From: Anaerolineae bacterium
Lineage (GTDB): Bacteria > Chloroflexota > Anaerolineae > Aggregatilineales > Phototrophicaceae
Length of the DNA: 64,000 bases
Direction: 5' to 3'
NCBI GenBank assembly: GCA_022820125.1
Contig: JAJEGA010000106.1
Span: forward strand, 36,614 to 100,613
Positions within the stretch are counted from its first letter, which is position 1. Every line of letters begins with the position of its first letter. The notes under the pieces are model-generated. The model did not search any database. It saw only the letters and a program-made list of their open reading frames with translations, and was not told where the DNA came from. Made by a program: the position numbers and the translations under genes. Shown here piece by piece: positions 33,993 through 43,830 of the stretch.

Positions 33993-36242
33993 TTAATTGC
34001 GCCGGTCGCCGCGGCGATCGCCACCGCGGCCGCCATCACGCCGATTGCCGCCATCGCGCCGTCCGCCACGACGGTCTCCGCCGCCACGACGGCTGCCCGC
34101 GGCATCGCGGCGCTTCGCCTCTTCGACATCCCAGCCTTCGAGGACCGCTTGCCGGCTAAGGCGCACGCGGCCCGTGCCATCGATATTGATGACCATGACC
34201 ATGATCTCATCGCCGACGCTAACCTCTTCTTCGACGCTTTTGACGTGATAATCGGCAAGCTGAGAGACGTGAACCATGCCTTCTGTGCCGGGCAGAAACT
34301 CAACAAAGGCGCCGTAGTTTTCGACGCGCTTGACGGTGCCGGTGTAAATCGACCCGAGTTCCGGTTCCTCGACCATGGCTTTGATCTTCTCCAGCGCCAA
34401 ATCCACCTCTGCGCCAGACTCGCCAGCGACATACACCAAGCCGTCTTCCTGGATATCGACCTTGACCTGATGTTCGTCTTGCAGGGCGCGCACGTTCTTG
34501 CCGCCAGGACCGATGACGGCGCCGATTTTATCGACGGCGATCTTGACCGATTCCATACGTGGCGCGAAGTCGCTCATTGCGCCCCGCGGTTCGCCGATGG
34601 CGGCGCGCATCACATCAAGGATTTGCAGGCGAGCGTCTTTTGCTTGGGCGAGCGCCTGGCGCATAATATCGCGGGTCACGCCCGAGATCTTGATGTCCAT
34701 CTGCAAGGCGGTGATGCCATCAACGCTGCCCGCCACCTTGAAATCCATATCGCCGAGATGATCTTCCATGCCTTGGATATCAGTCAAGACCGCGACCTGA
34801 TCGCCCTCTTTGATCAAACCCATGGCGATGCCGCCGACCGGATTCTTGATAGGAACGCCCGCATCCATCAGCGCGAGGGTGCTGCCGCAGACGCTCGCCA
34901 TTGATGTGCTGCCGTTCGAGCTCATCACTTCACTAACGAGGCGCAGCACGTAGGGGAACTCTTCTTCGGAGGGGATCATCGACAAGAGCGCCTTTTCCGC
35001 CAGGGCGCCGTGGCCGACTTCACGCCGGCGCGGACCGCGCATGGGATAGGTCTCGCCGGTGCTGTAGGGCGGGAAGTTGTAGTGATGCATGTAGCGCTTG
35101 TCGTCTTCGGGGCTCAAGCCGTCCATGAACTGCGCTTCGCGCGGCGTGCCCAGGGTCGCGATCGTCAGCACCTGGGTTTCGCCCCGCATGAACATACCGG
35201 AGCCGTGCACGCGCGGCACCAGCCCGACATCGGCTGCCAAATCGCGCAGGGAAGCAAAATCACGGCCATCGGGGCGGACGCCGTCGTGGACAATGCGCCC
35301 GCGCACGACATCTTTCATCACCTGGTCGTAGGCGCGGTCGAGATGTTTCATGTCCACCTGGGCATCTTCGTCGGGGGCCGCTTCATTTCCGCTCTCGTAT
35401 TCTTCGGTCAAAGCCGCCTGAATCCGCTGCAGCGGCTCGCGGCGTTCGCTTCGGTCCGCATGGGCGATCAAAACCTCGCGGATTTGCCCCTCGACCTTGG
35501 CGCGCACTTCGGCGAGCAGCGTTTCGTCAAGGTCATCAGTTGAGGGTTCATTCTTTTCTTTGCCGATTTCGGAGCGAATCTGATGCTGCAGCGCGATGAT
35601 GTCTTGCACCGAGTCCTGCGCCATGAACAGCGCCTCTAGCATGGTCTCTTCGTCAACCTGATCGGCGTTGCATTCGACCATGTTGATGGCGTCCGCGGTG
35701 CCCGATACACGCAGATCCAGCGCGCTTTCCGCCATGTCGCTGTAAGTTGGGTTGATGGTCAGTTCGCCATCAACCAAGCCTATCCGCGCGCCGGCGACGG
35801 GACCGTTCCAGGGGATGTCCGAGATCATCAGCGCGATGCTGGCGGCGATGATGCCTAGCATGTCGACGTGGTGTTCCTTATCGTGCGAGAGCGACATCAA
35901 GATCACTTGCACTTCGTTGCGCATGTTCTTGGGGAAGAGCGGGCGCAGGGTGCGATCAATGACGCGCGACGTCAAGATTGCGCCTTCGGAGGGTCTTCCT
36001 TCGCGCCGGAAAAAGCCGCCCGGCACGCGGCCGCCGGCATACATCTTCTCTTCGTAGTCGACGCTGAGCGGGAAGAAATCCAAATGGGCGCGCGGCGATC
36101 CCATCGTGGTCGAGCAGAACAACATGGTATCGCCCATGCGCACGGTCACCGCGCCACCCGCTTGCTGGGCGAAGCGGCCCGTCTCAATGATGATTTCTTT
36201 GTCACCGACCATGCCGCGATATTCACGTATATCTAATGTCAT
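33993..36242 (-). CDS. pnp: Polyribonucleotide nucleotidyltransferase (PNPase)
   Basis: 749 aa from ATG 36242, with GGAGA 8 nt upstream; an ATG at 36254 is embedded in that site. Two RNase PH domains (the second with MASVCGSTLALMDAGVPI and MDFKVAGS), an all-helical linker, a KH domain (IGPGGKNVRALQ) and an S1 domain (VKRVENYGAFVEF). A C-terminal tail of about 40 residues made of R, G, D and N follows (RRGGGDRRGGRRDGG type). It degrades RNA 3' to 5' phosphorolytically. Downstream of rpsO, the conserved rpsO-pnp pairing. The RGG-like tail is longer than usual and may add RNA binding. Confidence 0.97.
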   Translation of the reverse strand: MTLDIREYRGMVGDKEIIIETGRFAQQAGGAVTVRMGDTMLFCSTTMGSPRAHLDFFPLSVDYEEKMYAGGRVPGGFFRREGRPSEGAILTSRVIDRTLRPLFPKNMRNEVQVILMSLSHDKEHHVDMLGIIAASIALMISDIPWNGPVAGARIGLVDGELTINPTYSDMAESALDLRVSGTADAINMVECNADQVDEETMLEALFMAQDSVQDIIALQHQIRSEIGKEKNEPSTDDLDETLLAEVRAKVEGQIREVLIAHADRSERREPLQRIQAALTEEYESGNEAAPDEDAQVDMKHLDRAYDQVMKDVVRGRIVHDGVRPDGRDFASLRDLAADVGLVPRVHGSGMFMRGETQVLTIATLGTPREAQFMDGLSPEDDKRYMHHYNFPPYSTGETYPMRGPRRREVGHGALAEKALLSMIPSEEEFPYVLRLVSEVMSSNGSTSMASVCGSTLALMDAGVPIKNPVGGIAMGLIKEGDQVAVLTDIQGMEDHLGDMDFKVAGSVDGITALQMDIKISGVTRDIMRQALAQAKDARLQILDVMRAAIGEPRGAMSDFAPRMESVKIAVDKIGAVIGPGGKNVRALQDEHQVKVDIQEDGLVYVAGESGAEVDLALEKIKAMVEEPELGSIYTGTVKRVENYGAFVEFLPGTEGMVHVSQLADYHVKSVEEEVSVGDEIMVMVINIDGTGRVRLSRQAVLEGWDVEEAKRRDAAGSRRGGGDRRGGRRDGGNRRDGGRGGDRRGDRRN

Positions 36243-36446
36243 TGCGTTCTCCATATCTTCGAAGGGCGTGTCATTGGCAGCTTCAATCGGGCTGTCAGCG
36301 GGGCAACCGCGGACGCCGCTTGGCAGCTATCATGATCAACGCGCTTGCGTTCGTTCGAGATTTGCCAAAATGGCATGTTGGCGGGCGCCAGGCTTGCCGC
36401 TTCTTCTCATGCGCCAGAGCATGCGGGAGCAGCCGAGCGGTCACCC

Positions 36447-36716
36447 TTAGCGGCGCAAGCCGAGGCGCTGCAGCAGGTCATGATAAACTTCCGGCTTTTT
36501 CCTTGCGATGTACTTCAGGTGGCGGCGCCGTTGACCGACCAGCTTCAGCAACCCGCGGCGCGAGTGCTCATCGTGGCTGTGCGCTTTCAGGTGTTCGGTC
36601 AGCTGGGTTATGCGCGCGCTGAGCAGCGCTATCTGCACTTCCGGCGAGCCAGTGTCGCCATCTTCGCGGGCGTAGTCTTTGATGATCTGGCTTTTTGTTG
36701 CTTTATCCAATGGCAT
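36447..36716 (-). CDS. rpsO: 30S ribosomal protein S15
   Basis: 89 aa from ATG 36716 (AAAGGA 9 nt upstream), exactly the family length; the longer GTG start at 36740 is rejected. It has the S15 signature [16 protein letters not shown], then [26 protein letters not shown]. It binds 16S rRNA at the central-domain three-way junction. Followed by pnp after about 200 bp that hold no gene. Its promoter and structured leader are annotated separately. Confidence 0.97.
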   Translation of the reverse strand: MPLDKATKSQIIKDYAREDGDTGSPEVQIALLSARITQLTEHLKAHSHDEHSRRGLLKLVGQRRRHLKYIARKKPEVYHDLLQRLGLRR

Positions 36717-36743
36717 GTTGTCCGTCCTTTCGCTAGCCACCAG

Positions 36744-36781
36744 ACAGGCAGGATCGGTTTCCTGTCGGTCAAAACAACAGG
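36744..36781 (-). promoter_or_regulatory. Possible S15 autoregulatory leader
   Basis: In the ~62-nt rpsO leader, ACAGG (36761-36765) can pair either with an upstream CCTGT (36777-36781) or a downstream CCTGT (36744-36748). These are mutually exclusive stems just before the ribosome site. rpsO leaders are autoregulated in many bacteria by varied structures; the link here is inference. Confidence 0.35.
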
Positions 36782-36784
36782 CTG

Positions 36785-36813
36785 ATTCTAGCAGCCAGGC
36801 AGGGCGCGAGCAA
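36785..36813 (-). promoter_or_regulatory. Promoter of rpsO-pnp
   Basis: Minus strand TTGCTC (36808-36813), 17-bp spacer ending in TGC, TAGAAT (36785-36790). It lies just past the stop of the NYN gene. Confidence 0.5.
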
Positions 36814-36820
36814 TCCCGAG

Positions 36821-38974
36821 CTAACTCCGGGCGGTGGCGACTTCGTCAACATCGTCGTTGGCCACCAGCTTGACCGTGTGATGCGTGCGGAACAGGCTGA
36901 ATTGGTCGGCGCGTCCGGGCAGAGCATTCAGCACGTTTTCGATCTTCATGATGGATATCCACAGGGGAACATCCCACTGTCCCTTGAGGCGCTGCTCGAG
37001 GTTTGGCTGTGAAATGGTCACATTCGCCCGGTACATTTCCAGCAGCACCCGTATGAATTCATCACGCTCCGCCAGAATGACGGCGACGAAGGGGCAGGCT
37101 TCGTCGAGCTCAATGCCTTTGGTGTTGTAATCGCTCCGCGGGTTGGGGTATTCGTTTACCGTCACCATGCTGTTGACCAGCAGATACTCGACAGCAAGCT
37201 GGAAGACGACGCCGCTGTCAAATTCGCGCAAGCGCCGATGCAGGCTGCCCAGCGGGCACCAGGCGAAGTTTCTAAAGCTGGTGAATTGCTGGACGCTCAC
37301 CACGATGCGCGTCACCATGCGCGCGACTTCGACATCGGTTTCGTAGAGCGTATGCGGCGGGACGCCCTGCCAATCCTTCGAAGTGAAATCGTCAGCGACA
37401 GGCGGCTCTTCGACGCCCGGCGCCAGCGCGTTTTCGCCCGCCTCAGGCAAGCGAATGACCGGCACAAGATCGTCCGGATTATGGCGGTGGGGCACGAGGT
37501 CTCGCTGGAGCACCCGCTCGCGCACCAGGCAATCTATCCAGTGCGAACGCCACTGGTCGCTGTCATTCATGCCTGGGCGATCGAGATCGCGCTCCATCGC
37601 CAAGCCTTTCAAGAGAAAGCCGTAGTTGACATATTCCCAACTGCGCGAGAGCAAAGTGTTGGCGACGCGCCGCACCATGCGGTTTACGATCAGCAGCGTT
37701 TTATCCACAACTGGATGCTGCGGGCTCAAGTCAATCACGCCCAAGGCGCTCTGCGGTTTAAGTATGCCCAGCGAGATCGCCTGCGACACCAGGTCATTGC
37801 CCCGCTCCGCCGAGATGACATCGCCGACTTCGATCAACTGATCAATCAAATTGTTGATGGTGATGGAGTTGCCCGGGTTGGCGGCATTCAGGCGGAAGAA
37901 CTGGATGATGACGCTCGACCACTGCGAAGGGATAAAGCTCTCGGTATCCGCCTCAGTTTCAACCGTGCTCAGCGACTGGTGCGTCTGCAGATCGGTGAAG
38001 TCGTCAATGTATTCGAGCTGCAGCGATGGGTGGCTCTGCAAGAGGCGACCGGTGCTTCCGCGAACGCCCCAAACGACGACAGTCTTGTTGCGCTGCAGCA
38101 TTGGGTTAATCACATCGTTGAAGTCGCGATCGCCGGTCGCCAGGATGATGACATCGCCGGCTTCGGGATGCCCGGCATCAGTCAAGACATCGCGAGCGAT
38201 GCGAATATCGGCGCTCTGCTTGCCTGGCAGATGGAAGACGGGATCGATATTTGCCATCATCAGTCGAGCGGGCGCATCGTCAGCCACCTCGCGCCCGGAT
38301 GAATCCACCAAAGGCGGGAGGGCGCCGCGCTGGCCCCAGGGCGCGTATGCCGACATTTTCACCAGCTTGCCGTGCGCCTGCGCCTGCGACACCAGCCGTT
38401 CGATCAGATGATCAAGATTGACAACGAATCCCTGCTCGTTCAAGCTGATCGAGATATTCTCGAAATCAATGTAGACCCAGACGTTTTTACCTTTGATGCC
38501 GTGCAATCCGACAAGCGGCTGGAAGATGATATCGCGCGATGCGCCAGCGGCGCGCGCCGCCGCTTCATCATCACCCCAGACGCGGATCCGCGCGTTATCA
38601 GTTACCCTGACTTGGTCGATCAAAGGCAGCAGGTCGGTCCCGGTCGTGGCGAGGATCAGCTCATCAATGGGATTAGGATCAAGCTGAAAGACCTCTTGCA
38701 ATAGGCAATCGGGCAGGCACGACCGGTCGCGCACATCGATGACCTGGTAACCGGCGCTGCGGAAAATCGCCTGGGGTTCTGAAGCCATGCTTTCATCCCG
38801 CAATTGGGCGCGCCAATCAGCAATTGCAACTGATTTAAGAGAAGTCGTGTCGTACAAGCCAGCGACGAAGCCGGCGCTGCCGCGGAGGGCAACCGCCAAC
38901 TCATGCAGGTCTATGCCTTTTTGCGTTGTGAACCTCAGTAGATCGTCAACATCAACAATCAAGTAAGCGGCCAT
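36821..38974 (-). CDS. Large NYN-domain protein with duplicated nuclease fold
   Basis: 717 aa, no signal peptide. Residues 164-326 are a canonical NYN (PIN-like) nuclease domain: [14 protein letters not shown] (D170, N173), [13 protein letters not shown] (D256, D262), [12 protein letters not shown] (D282, D284, D287) and [11 protein letters not shown]. Residues 1-150 repeat the same plan in decayed form: [24 protein letters not shown] and [11 protein letters not shown]. The following ~390 residues contain a winged-helix-like segment (348-405, [19 protein letters not shown]) and further helical modules. NYN proteins cleave or bind RNA. Located directly upstream of rpsO-pnp. The two promoters at 39097 and 39238 serve it. 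Confidence 0.75.
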   Translation of the reverse strand: MAAYLIVDVDDLLRFTTQKGIDLHELAVALRGSAGFVAGLYDTTSLKSVAIADWRAQLRDESMASEPQAIFRSAGYQVIDVRDRSCLPDCLLQEVFQLDPNPIDELILATTGTDLLPLIDQVRVTDNARIRVWGDDEAAARAAGASRDIIFQPLVGLHGIKGKNVWVYIDFENISISLNEQGFVVNLDHLIERLVSQAQAHGKLVKMSAYAPWGQRGALPPLVDSSGREVADDAPARLMMANIDPVFHLPGKQSADIRIARDVLTDAGHPEAGDVIILATGDRDFNDVINPMLQRNKTVVVWGVRGSTGRLLQSHPSLQLEYIDDFTDLQTHQSLSTVETEADTESFIPSQWSSVIIQFFRLNAANPGNSITINNLIDQLIEVGDVISAERGNDLVSQAISLGILKPQSALGVIDLSPQHPVVDKTLLIVNRMVRRVANTLLSRSWEYVNYGFLLKGLAMERDLDRPGMNDSDQWRSHWIDCLVRERVLQRDLVPHRHNPDDLVPVIRLPEAGENALAPGVEEPPVADDFTSKDWQGVPPHTLYETDVEVARMVTRIVVSVQQFTSFRNFAWCPLGSLHRRLREFDSGVVFQLAVEYLLVNSMVTVNEYPNPRSDYNTKGIELDEACPFVAVILAERDEFIRVLLEMYRANVTISQPNLEQRLKGQWDVPLWISIMKIENVLNALPGRADQFSLFRTHHTVKLVANDDVDEVATARS

Positions 38975-39096
38975 GTTTTAGTCCAAATAATGCAGCAACC
39001 AGCCGGGGCATGCCACAACTGGCGCTTGCTTTGAAATATCCATGTATAGGCATGGGTATTCAAAAAACGATATTTGCTGCGGCGTAAAGACATAAC

Positions 39097-39124
39097 ATTA
39101 TGAAAAAGCAAATAGATAATTCAA
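39097..39124 (-). promoter_or_regulatory. Proximal promoter of the NYN gene
   Basis: Minus strand TTGAAT (39119-39124), 16-bp spacer, CATAAT (39097-39102), about 120 bp before the NYN ATG. Confidence 0.45.
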
Positions 39125-39237
39125 GGTCTGCTGCAGAGTACGCGCCGCTTGCCGGCAAGTTACAGAATCTAAAGCTGGCGCAGTCTCACTCGCTCACGCA
39201 TTCACAGGTTGGGACGCGAACTCACTAGCGACATCTC

Positions 39238-39266
39238 ATTGTAGGCGAAGAATCTGATTGTGTCAA
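39238..39266 (-). promoter_or_regulatory. Distal strong sigma70-type promoter of the NYN gene
   Basis: Minus strand perfect TTGACA (39261-39266), 17-bp spacer, TACAAT (39238-39243). It is the best consensus match in the window. Confidence 0.7.
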
Positions 39267-39393
39267 TTTTCACAATGGTCTGATTCCTTAGAAAAGTGTA
39301 AACAATCGCCCCGATAACAGGCGCTTGGCAATCTTTGCTCATCGGATGCGTCAGCGCCGATGCCGAGTCCCAAGTTAGATACACGCCAGCGAC

Positions 39394-40836
39394 TCAATAT
39401 GCTTTGGCGAATAGCGCGACCTTCGCAGCGGGCCGCCCGGAAACAACGCATTCGCCCGGCGCATCCGGCTGCTCGAAGGGGAAACAGCGGATTGTGGCGC
39501 CGGTTTCGTCCTTGACCGCCAATTCTTCGTCGTCCGTCCCGTCCCAATAAACGCGCGCCCACTCGCCTTCAGCCACGATCGCCCGCAGCTCGGCGTAGGA
39601 GGACGCGTCGTGTATATGGGCGTCGCGGAAGGCGCGGGCATCGTCCAGCAGATTGCGCTGAATATCGCCCAACAATTCCTGCGCGACCGCAACCACGTTA
39701 TCTTGCGAGACAAACTGCTTGCCTTCGCGCCCGGGCACATCGCGCCGCGCCAACACCGCATTATTATTCGATACATCTTTGGGTCCGATTTCGACGCGCA
39801 ACGGGACGCCACGCATCTCCCAGTCGTTGAACTTAAAGCCGGGGGATTGCCCTTCCCGGTCGTCAACATGAACGCGCAGGCTTGCGCTTTCAAAAGCCTG
39901 CCGCAAGCGCTCGACCGTATCCAGCACCGCGCCCCGCTGGGCGTCGCGCCGGTAAATGGGCACGATCACCAGCTGAAAAGGCGCCAGCTTGGGCGGCAAG
40001 CGCAAGCCCTTGTCATCGCCATGCGTCATGACGACTGCGCCCACCATACGCGTGCTCAAGCCCCAGGATGTCGTCCAGCAGAAATCTTGCGTATTCGCTT
40101 CGGTCAGATAACGGATATCGAAAGCCTTGGCGAAATTCTGACCCAGATTGTGGCTCGTGCCCGATTGAAGCGCGCGCCTGTCGCGCATCATCGCTTCAAT
40201 TGTGTAAGTGCGGACGGCGCCAGCGAAGCGTTCCATGCGGCTTTTTTCGCCCTTGATAACAGGAATCGCGGCATCTTCGCTAGCGAAGTCCGCATAAATG
40301 TCCAGCATTTGCCGCGTCTCCGCTTCCGCCTCGTCATGGGTGGCGTGCGCGGTGTGCCCTTCTTGCCACAGGAATTCGGCTGTGCGCAGGAAGGGGCGCG
40401 TGCGCAATTCCCAACGAACGACGTTCGACCACTGATTGATTAACAGCGGCAGATCGCGGTAAGACTGAATCCAGTCGCTGAAGGCTTCGCCGATGACGGT
40501 CTCCGATGTCGGCCGCACGACCAGCGGTTCTTCCAGCTCTTTGCCGCCAGCGTGGGTGACTACCGCGAGTTCGGGGCTGAAGCCTTCGACATGCTGCGCT
40601 TCCCGCCGAATATAACTTTCGGGAATAAAGAGCGGGAAATAGGCGTTTTGGTGGCCCGTCGCCTTGAAGCGGCGGTCCAAGCCCGACTTGATGCCTTCCC
40701 AGATTTCATAACCGTATGGCTTGATGATGACGCAGCCGCGCACGGGCGACGGCGCAGCCAGGTCGGCGCGGTAGACGATTTCGTTATACCAGCGCGAGAA
40801 GTCTTCGCTCTGAGCGGTTACCGCTTGTTCGGACAT
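39394..40836 (-). CDS. proS: Prolyl-tRNA synthetase (short, archaeal/eukaryal-type)
   Basis: 480 aa class II synthetase. Motif 1 region VRGCVIIKPYGYEIWEGI, motif 2 LRTRPFLRTAEFLWQEGHTAH, motif 3 GDDKGLRLPPKLAPFQLVIVPI leading into the anticodon-binding domain, then a C-terminal domain ending in aromatic KAY. Length and the TAEFLWQEGHTAH motif fit the short ProRS without the bacterial INS editing domain. The ybaK-type gene at 6635 could supply editing in trans. A -10 box lies at 40966. No T-box is seen in the leader. Confidence 0.95.
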   Translation of the reverse strand: MSEQAVTAQSEDFSRWYNEIVYRADLAAPSPVRGCVIIKPYGYEIWEGIKSGLDRRFKATGHQNAYFPLFIPESYIRREAQHVEGFSPELAVVTHAGGKELEEPLVVRPTSETVIGEAFSDWIQSYRDLPLLINQWSNVVRWELRTRPFLRTAEFLWQEGHTAHATHDEAEAETRQMLDIYADFASEDAAIPVIKGEKSRMERFAGAVRTYTIEAMMRDRRALQSGTSHNLGQNFAKAFDIRYLTEANTQDFCWTTSWGLSTRMVGAVVMTHGDDKGLRLPPKLAPFQLVIVPIYRRDAQRGAVLDTVERLRQAFESASLRVHVDDREGQSPGFKFNDWEMRGVPLRVEIGPKDVSNNNAVLARRDVPGREGKQFVSQDNVVAVAQELLGDIQRNLLDDARAFRDAHIHDASSYAELRAIVAEGEWARVYWDGTDDEELAVKDETGATIRCFPFEQPDAPGECVVSGRPAAKVALFAKAY

Positions 40837-40965
40837 TTGTATGAATCCTCTGTTTCAAAGAGCCGCGATCCGGTATTGATTCCGCCGCCGCTACCCGATA
40901 GCGCCCAGCCAATCTTGACAAGGCTGCGCCGAAAGCCGCAAAGAAGCTGCGAGCAAACGCCAAGT

Positions 40966-40971
40966 ATTATA
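40966..40971 (-). promoter_or_regulatory. Candidate -10 box of proS
   Basis: TATAAT on the minus strand about 130 bp before the proS ATG; no clear -35. The sequence is nearly palindromic and also reads TATAAT on the plus strand. Confidence 0.3.
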
Positions 40972-41072
40972 ATGGCGGCGCTTCAGATTGAAAGACCGTA
41001 AGATGCGCCATCCGCGGCGCCCGGCGCTATGGGAGACGCCAGCGCAGCGGCGGCATGAGAAGTCGCTGGCTG

Positions 41073-41384
41073 TCAGCTCGAATCCAGCGGCCAATCGCGC
41101 GCGTAATTCTTTTGCAGCTTTGCCATCACCGCTTCCCCGAGATCAATATCGCTGAAGCTCGCCAGTTGGAGCAGATAGAGCATGACATCAGCCAGTTCAT
41201 CAGCCAATTCGTCGGGCCTGTCAGGTTCTTCGTCCCATTGGAAATGCTCGAGGACTTCGGTCGCTTCCAAAACGAGCGATATCGCCAGATTGCGCCGGGT
41301 CTGCTGTTTTGGCGAATCATCCGCGAGCCAGCCCTTGCTCTCGACGAATTCGTGCATGGCAGCGGTCAGGGTTTCGAGGTCCAC
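41073..41384 (-). CDS. MazG-like nucleotide pyrophosphohydrolase
   Basis: 103 aa from a GTG with GGAG 8 nt upstream. The all-alpha NTP pyrophosphohydrolase pattern is complete: ISLVLEATEVLEHFQW (ExxE helix), then DELADELADVMLYLLQLA (ExxD helix), followed by a terminal KNYARDWP. Such small MazG-like proteins hydrolyse non-canonical or alarmone-type NTPs with magnesium. Starts 13 bp after the sugar-transferase stop on the same transcript. Confidence 0.85.
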   Translation of the reverse strand: MDLETLTAAMHEFVESKGWLADDSPKQQTRRNLAISLVLEATEVLEHFQWDEEPDRPDELADELADVMLYLLQLASFSDIDLGEAVMAKLQKNYARDWPLDSS

Positions 41385-41397
41385 GCCGCGGCTCCGG

Positions 41398-42870
41398 CTA
41401 GTAGGCGTGCGGGTTGGAACGGGTAAAAGACTGCCAGATGGTGCGAATGATGATGACGATGTCCAGCCACAGGGACCAGTTCTCGACGTAGAAGCGGTCG
41501 GCTTCGGTGCGCTGCGCGATAGAGGTGTCGCCGCGCAAGCCGTTGATCTGCGCCCAGCCAGTCATACCGGATTTCTCTCGATGCCGAACCATATAATCGG
41601 GGATCTGGCGCTGGAACTGTTGCACGTACATCGGGCGCTCCGGCCGCGGGCCAACGAGACTCATGTGCCCGACCAGCACATTGATCAATTGCGGGATTTC
41701 ATCCCAGTTGCTGCGGCGCATATAGCGGCCCAGCCGGGTGACGCGCTCATCGTTCTGGACCGTCCAGGTGCGCCCGCTGGATTCCGCGTCCTGGCGCATC
41801 GACCGGAACTTGATCATAGGAAAGGGTCTGCCATCCAAGCCCATTCGCACCTGCCAATAAAACACCGATCCGCGCGATTCAAGGCGTATGAGCAAGGCGG
41901 TGATCAAGAGAAAGGGCGAGAGCAGCACCAAACCGACCGTGGCGCCGATTAGGTCCATGGCGCGTTTGAGGCTCAGCTTCCAGCCGCGCAGGGCAATATC
42001 ACGCACGGTCAATAGCGCGGTGCCGCCGAGATCGTCGACATTAAGATCGCCAGCCATGTACGAAAACATATCCGGGTAAACCTTGATATCGACCTTGCCG
42101 CGCTGGCACAGGTTGATCAATTCCACCAATTCGTCGCGACGATAATCTGAAAGCGCGACGATGACCTGCTCCACCTGCCGATCGTCAATGAGGCGAGGGA
42201 TATCGTCATAAGCGCCAATATACGGGTAACCGAGCACTTCGCCCGTTTTTTCCTCCGCGGTGACGATGCCGACGATGGTATAGCCAAGCTCGGGGCTGTT
42301 GCGGATATGCTCTGTGATTTTGCGAGCTACTTCGCTGTCGCCCACCATAAGCAGATTGTCGCGGACGACGCCCCGCCGCCGCAATAGCGTCCAGCCGCGG
42401 CGATGCAGCTCGCGCCCGACAACAGTCAGCACAACGCTGAAAAACCAGACATAGAAGAGGAGGCTGCGCGGATATACCGCTTCGCGCGTCGAGGCTTGCA
42501 GCAAGAATTCTTGTGTGCCGCTCGCCAGCAGGGTGCCCAGCGTGACGACGCCAATCAGGTGGCGCAGTTGCTCAATTCGGCTGAAGGCGCGTTTTAGATG
42601 ATAGAGCTGCGAAAAGTAAAACATCAGAACAATCGTAATTGTATGCACGGCAATAGTGGGCAGATATCGATCAAACGCTGGCTGTTCTTCGGGCCGGGGG
42701 AAGAATGGCAATACCTCGCGCGCTTCATAGCCGACGACGAACGCGACAACGAGCAAGACTGTGTCGGTGAGCAGCAGCGTAAGCGTAGACAAAGCCTTGA
42801 GGTGGTCGTTGCTCAAGCGAACCGAGCGCGGTTCTACGCTGTGTGAGACGGGTTGCGTATCTCCTGCCAT
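41398..42870 (-). CDS. Undecaprenyl-phosphate glycosyl-1-phosphate transferase (polyisoprenyl-phosphate hexose-1-P transferase)
   Basis: 490 aa. An N-terminal bundle of four to five membrane helices precedes a Rossmann-like CoA-binding domain (NLLMVGDSEVARKI) and a further helix. The C-terminal PHPT catalytic domain has KRAMDLIGATVGLVLLSPF, IKFRSMRQDAE, LRRSNWDEIPQLINVLVGH-like and VGPRPERP, ending in WLDIVIIIRTIW. It places the first sugar phosphate on undecaprenyl phosphate to start exopolysaccharide or capsule repeat units (WcaJ/WbaP type). It overlaps the GT2 gene upstream by 37 bp, and the start has GGAGG 9 nt upstream. Sugar specificity unknown. Confidence 0.88.
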   Translation of the reverse strand: MAGDTQPVSHSVEPRSVRLSNDHLKALSTLTLLLTDTVLLVVAFVVGYEAREVLPFFPRPEEQPAFDRYLPTIAVHTITIVLMFYFSQLYHLKRAFSRIEQLRHLIGVVTLGTLLASGTQEFLLQASTREAVYPRSLLFYVWFFSVVLTVVGRELHRRGWTLLRRRGVVRDNLLMVGDSEVARKITEHIRNSPELGYTIVGIVTAEEKTGEVLGYPYIGAYDDIPRLIDDRQVEQVIVALSDYRRDELVELINLCQRGKVDIKVYPDMFSYMAGDLNVDDLGGTALLTVRDIALRGWKLSLKRAMDLIGATVGLVLLSPFLLITALLIRLESRGSVFYWQVRMGLDGRPFPMIKFRSMRQDAESSGRTWTVQNDERVTRLGRYMRRSNWDEIPQLINVLVGHMSLVGPRPERPMYVQQFQRQIPDYMVRHREKSGMTGWAQINGLRGDTSIAQRTEADRFYVENWSLWLDIVIIIRTIWQSFTRSNPHAY

Positions 42871-43739
42871 AAAGCCGGACCTCCCTTGAACAAGAGCGCC
42901 GTCAGGATCATCAAATGAACGGGATAGATCGTGCTGCGGCGAAAGTGTTTGCGATAAAAGATCAGCATCGCGCGCCAGAATTCAAATTGCGCCCGGCGGC
43001 TTTTGCTGCTGGCCGCGCGCTTCACATGGCGCACGGTCACCGCCGGATGGTACCAAACTTTGTAACCAGCCTGCTTCAGGCGAAATGCCCAATCCAGGTC
43101 TTCGCCATACATAAAAAACGATTCATCCAGCAAGCCCGCGCGTTCTATCGCCGCCTTCCGCACTTGCATGTAGGCGCCGACTACGGAATCGACTTCAAGT
43201 TCTTGATCTTCATCGGCGAAGGTCATGTTGTAGCGGCCGAAGCGCCGATTGCGCGGGAAGCGCTTCGCCAAGCCGGAATAATGATAGAAGCTGACCATCG
43301 GGGTGGGAAAGCCGCGGCGGCAAGCTTTGTCCAAGCTGCCATCGGTCAAGACCAGCTTTGGGCCAGCCGCCCCAATGTCTGGTCTGGAATCCATAAACTG
43401 CGTCATCTGCCACAGCGCTGATGGCGGCAGCTCGGTATCGGGGTTTAACAGCAGCGCATAACGCGGCGCTGACGGGTCTAGATCGCGGGCGCCGCGAAAC
43501 CCCAAGGCGCGCAAACCGATATTGTTGCCGCTCGGGTAGCCGACATTTTCAGCGTTCGCGATCAACTCGACATCGGGGAAAAGCCGGCGAACCATGGCGG
43601 CGCTGCCATCGGTAGAGGCGTTGTCCACCACGACGACGCAAAAGCGGAAATCGCCCTCGCTATCGCAGACCGTCCGCAGACAGCGCTCCAACAAGTCGCG
43701 GGTATTCCAGTTGACAATGACGATGCCGATATCCTGCAC
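42834..43739 (-). CDS. Family 2 glycosyltransferase
   Basis: 301 aa GT-A fold. It begins IGIVIVNWNTRDLLERCL, with the nucleotide-binding VVVVDNASTDGSAAMV, NVGYPSGNNIGL, the metal-site region LLLNPDTELPPSAL, and the acceptor-side GYDxxFFMYGEDxDxxxR pattern (here ESFFMYGEDLDWAFRL). These are rhamnosyl-type GT2 features. Co-translated with the initiating sugar-phosphate transferase, so it probably adds the next residue of a surface polysaccharide. Confidence 0.88.
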   Translation of the reverse strand: MQDIGIVIVNWNTRDLLERCLRTVCDSEGDFRFCVVVVDNASTDGSAAMVRRLFPDVELIANAENVGYPSGNNIGLRALGFRGARDLDPSAPRYALLLNPDTELPPSALWQMTQFMDSRPDIGAAGPKLVLTDGSLDKACRRGFPTPMVSFYHYSGLAKRFPRNRRFGRYNMTFADEDQELEVDSVVGAYMQVRKAAIERAGLLDESFFMYGEDLDWAFRLKQAGYKVWYHPAVTVRHVKRAASSKSRRAQFEFWRAMLIFYRKHFRRSTIYPVHLMILTALLFKGGPALWQEIRNPSHTA

Positions 43740-43830
43740 TTCAGCCTCGCGCGCAAAGCCTATGCTGATTCTACCATGACTTGGCGGATTCTATTCGTAA
43801 TAAGAATTACAGGCGGACGCGCGCCGAGTC

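Larger units (their letters stand above)
38975..39393. other. 419-bp gap with NYN gene promoters
   Basis: Apart from the two minus-strand promoters annotated here (39097-39124 and 39238-39266) I see no gene, tRNA or repeat. The interval is A/T-richer than its surroundings and would give the NYN transcript a leader of up to ~255 nt. Confidence 0.5.

Noticed and set aside
37238..38302. 354-codon plus-strand open frame opposite the NYN gene
   Set aside because: Antisense to the NYN motifs; no domain or start signal of its own.
38975..39393. tRNA or small stable RNA in the NYN-proS gap
   Set aside because: No cloverleaf arms, T-loop consensus (GGTTCGAATCC) or CCA end found.
40837..40990. T-box riboswitch upstream of proS
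   Set aside because: The conserved T-box sequence (GGTGGTACCGCG-like) is absent from the leader on the minus strand.
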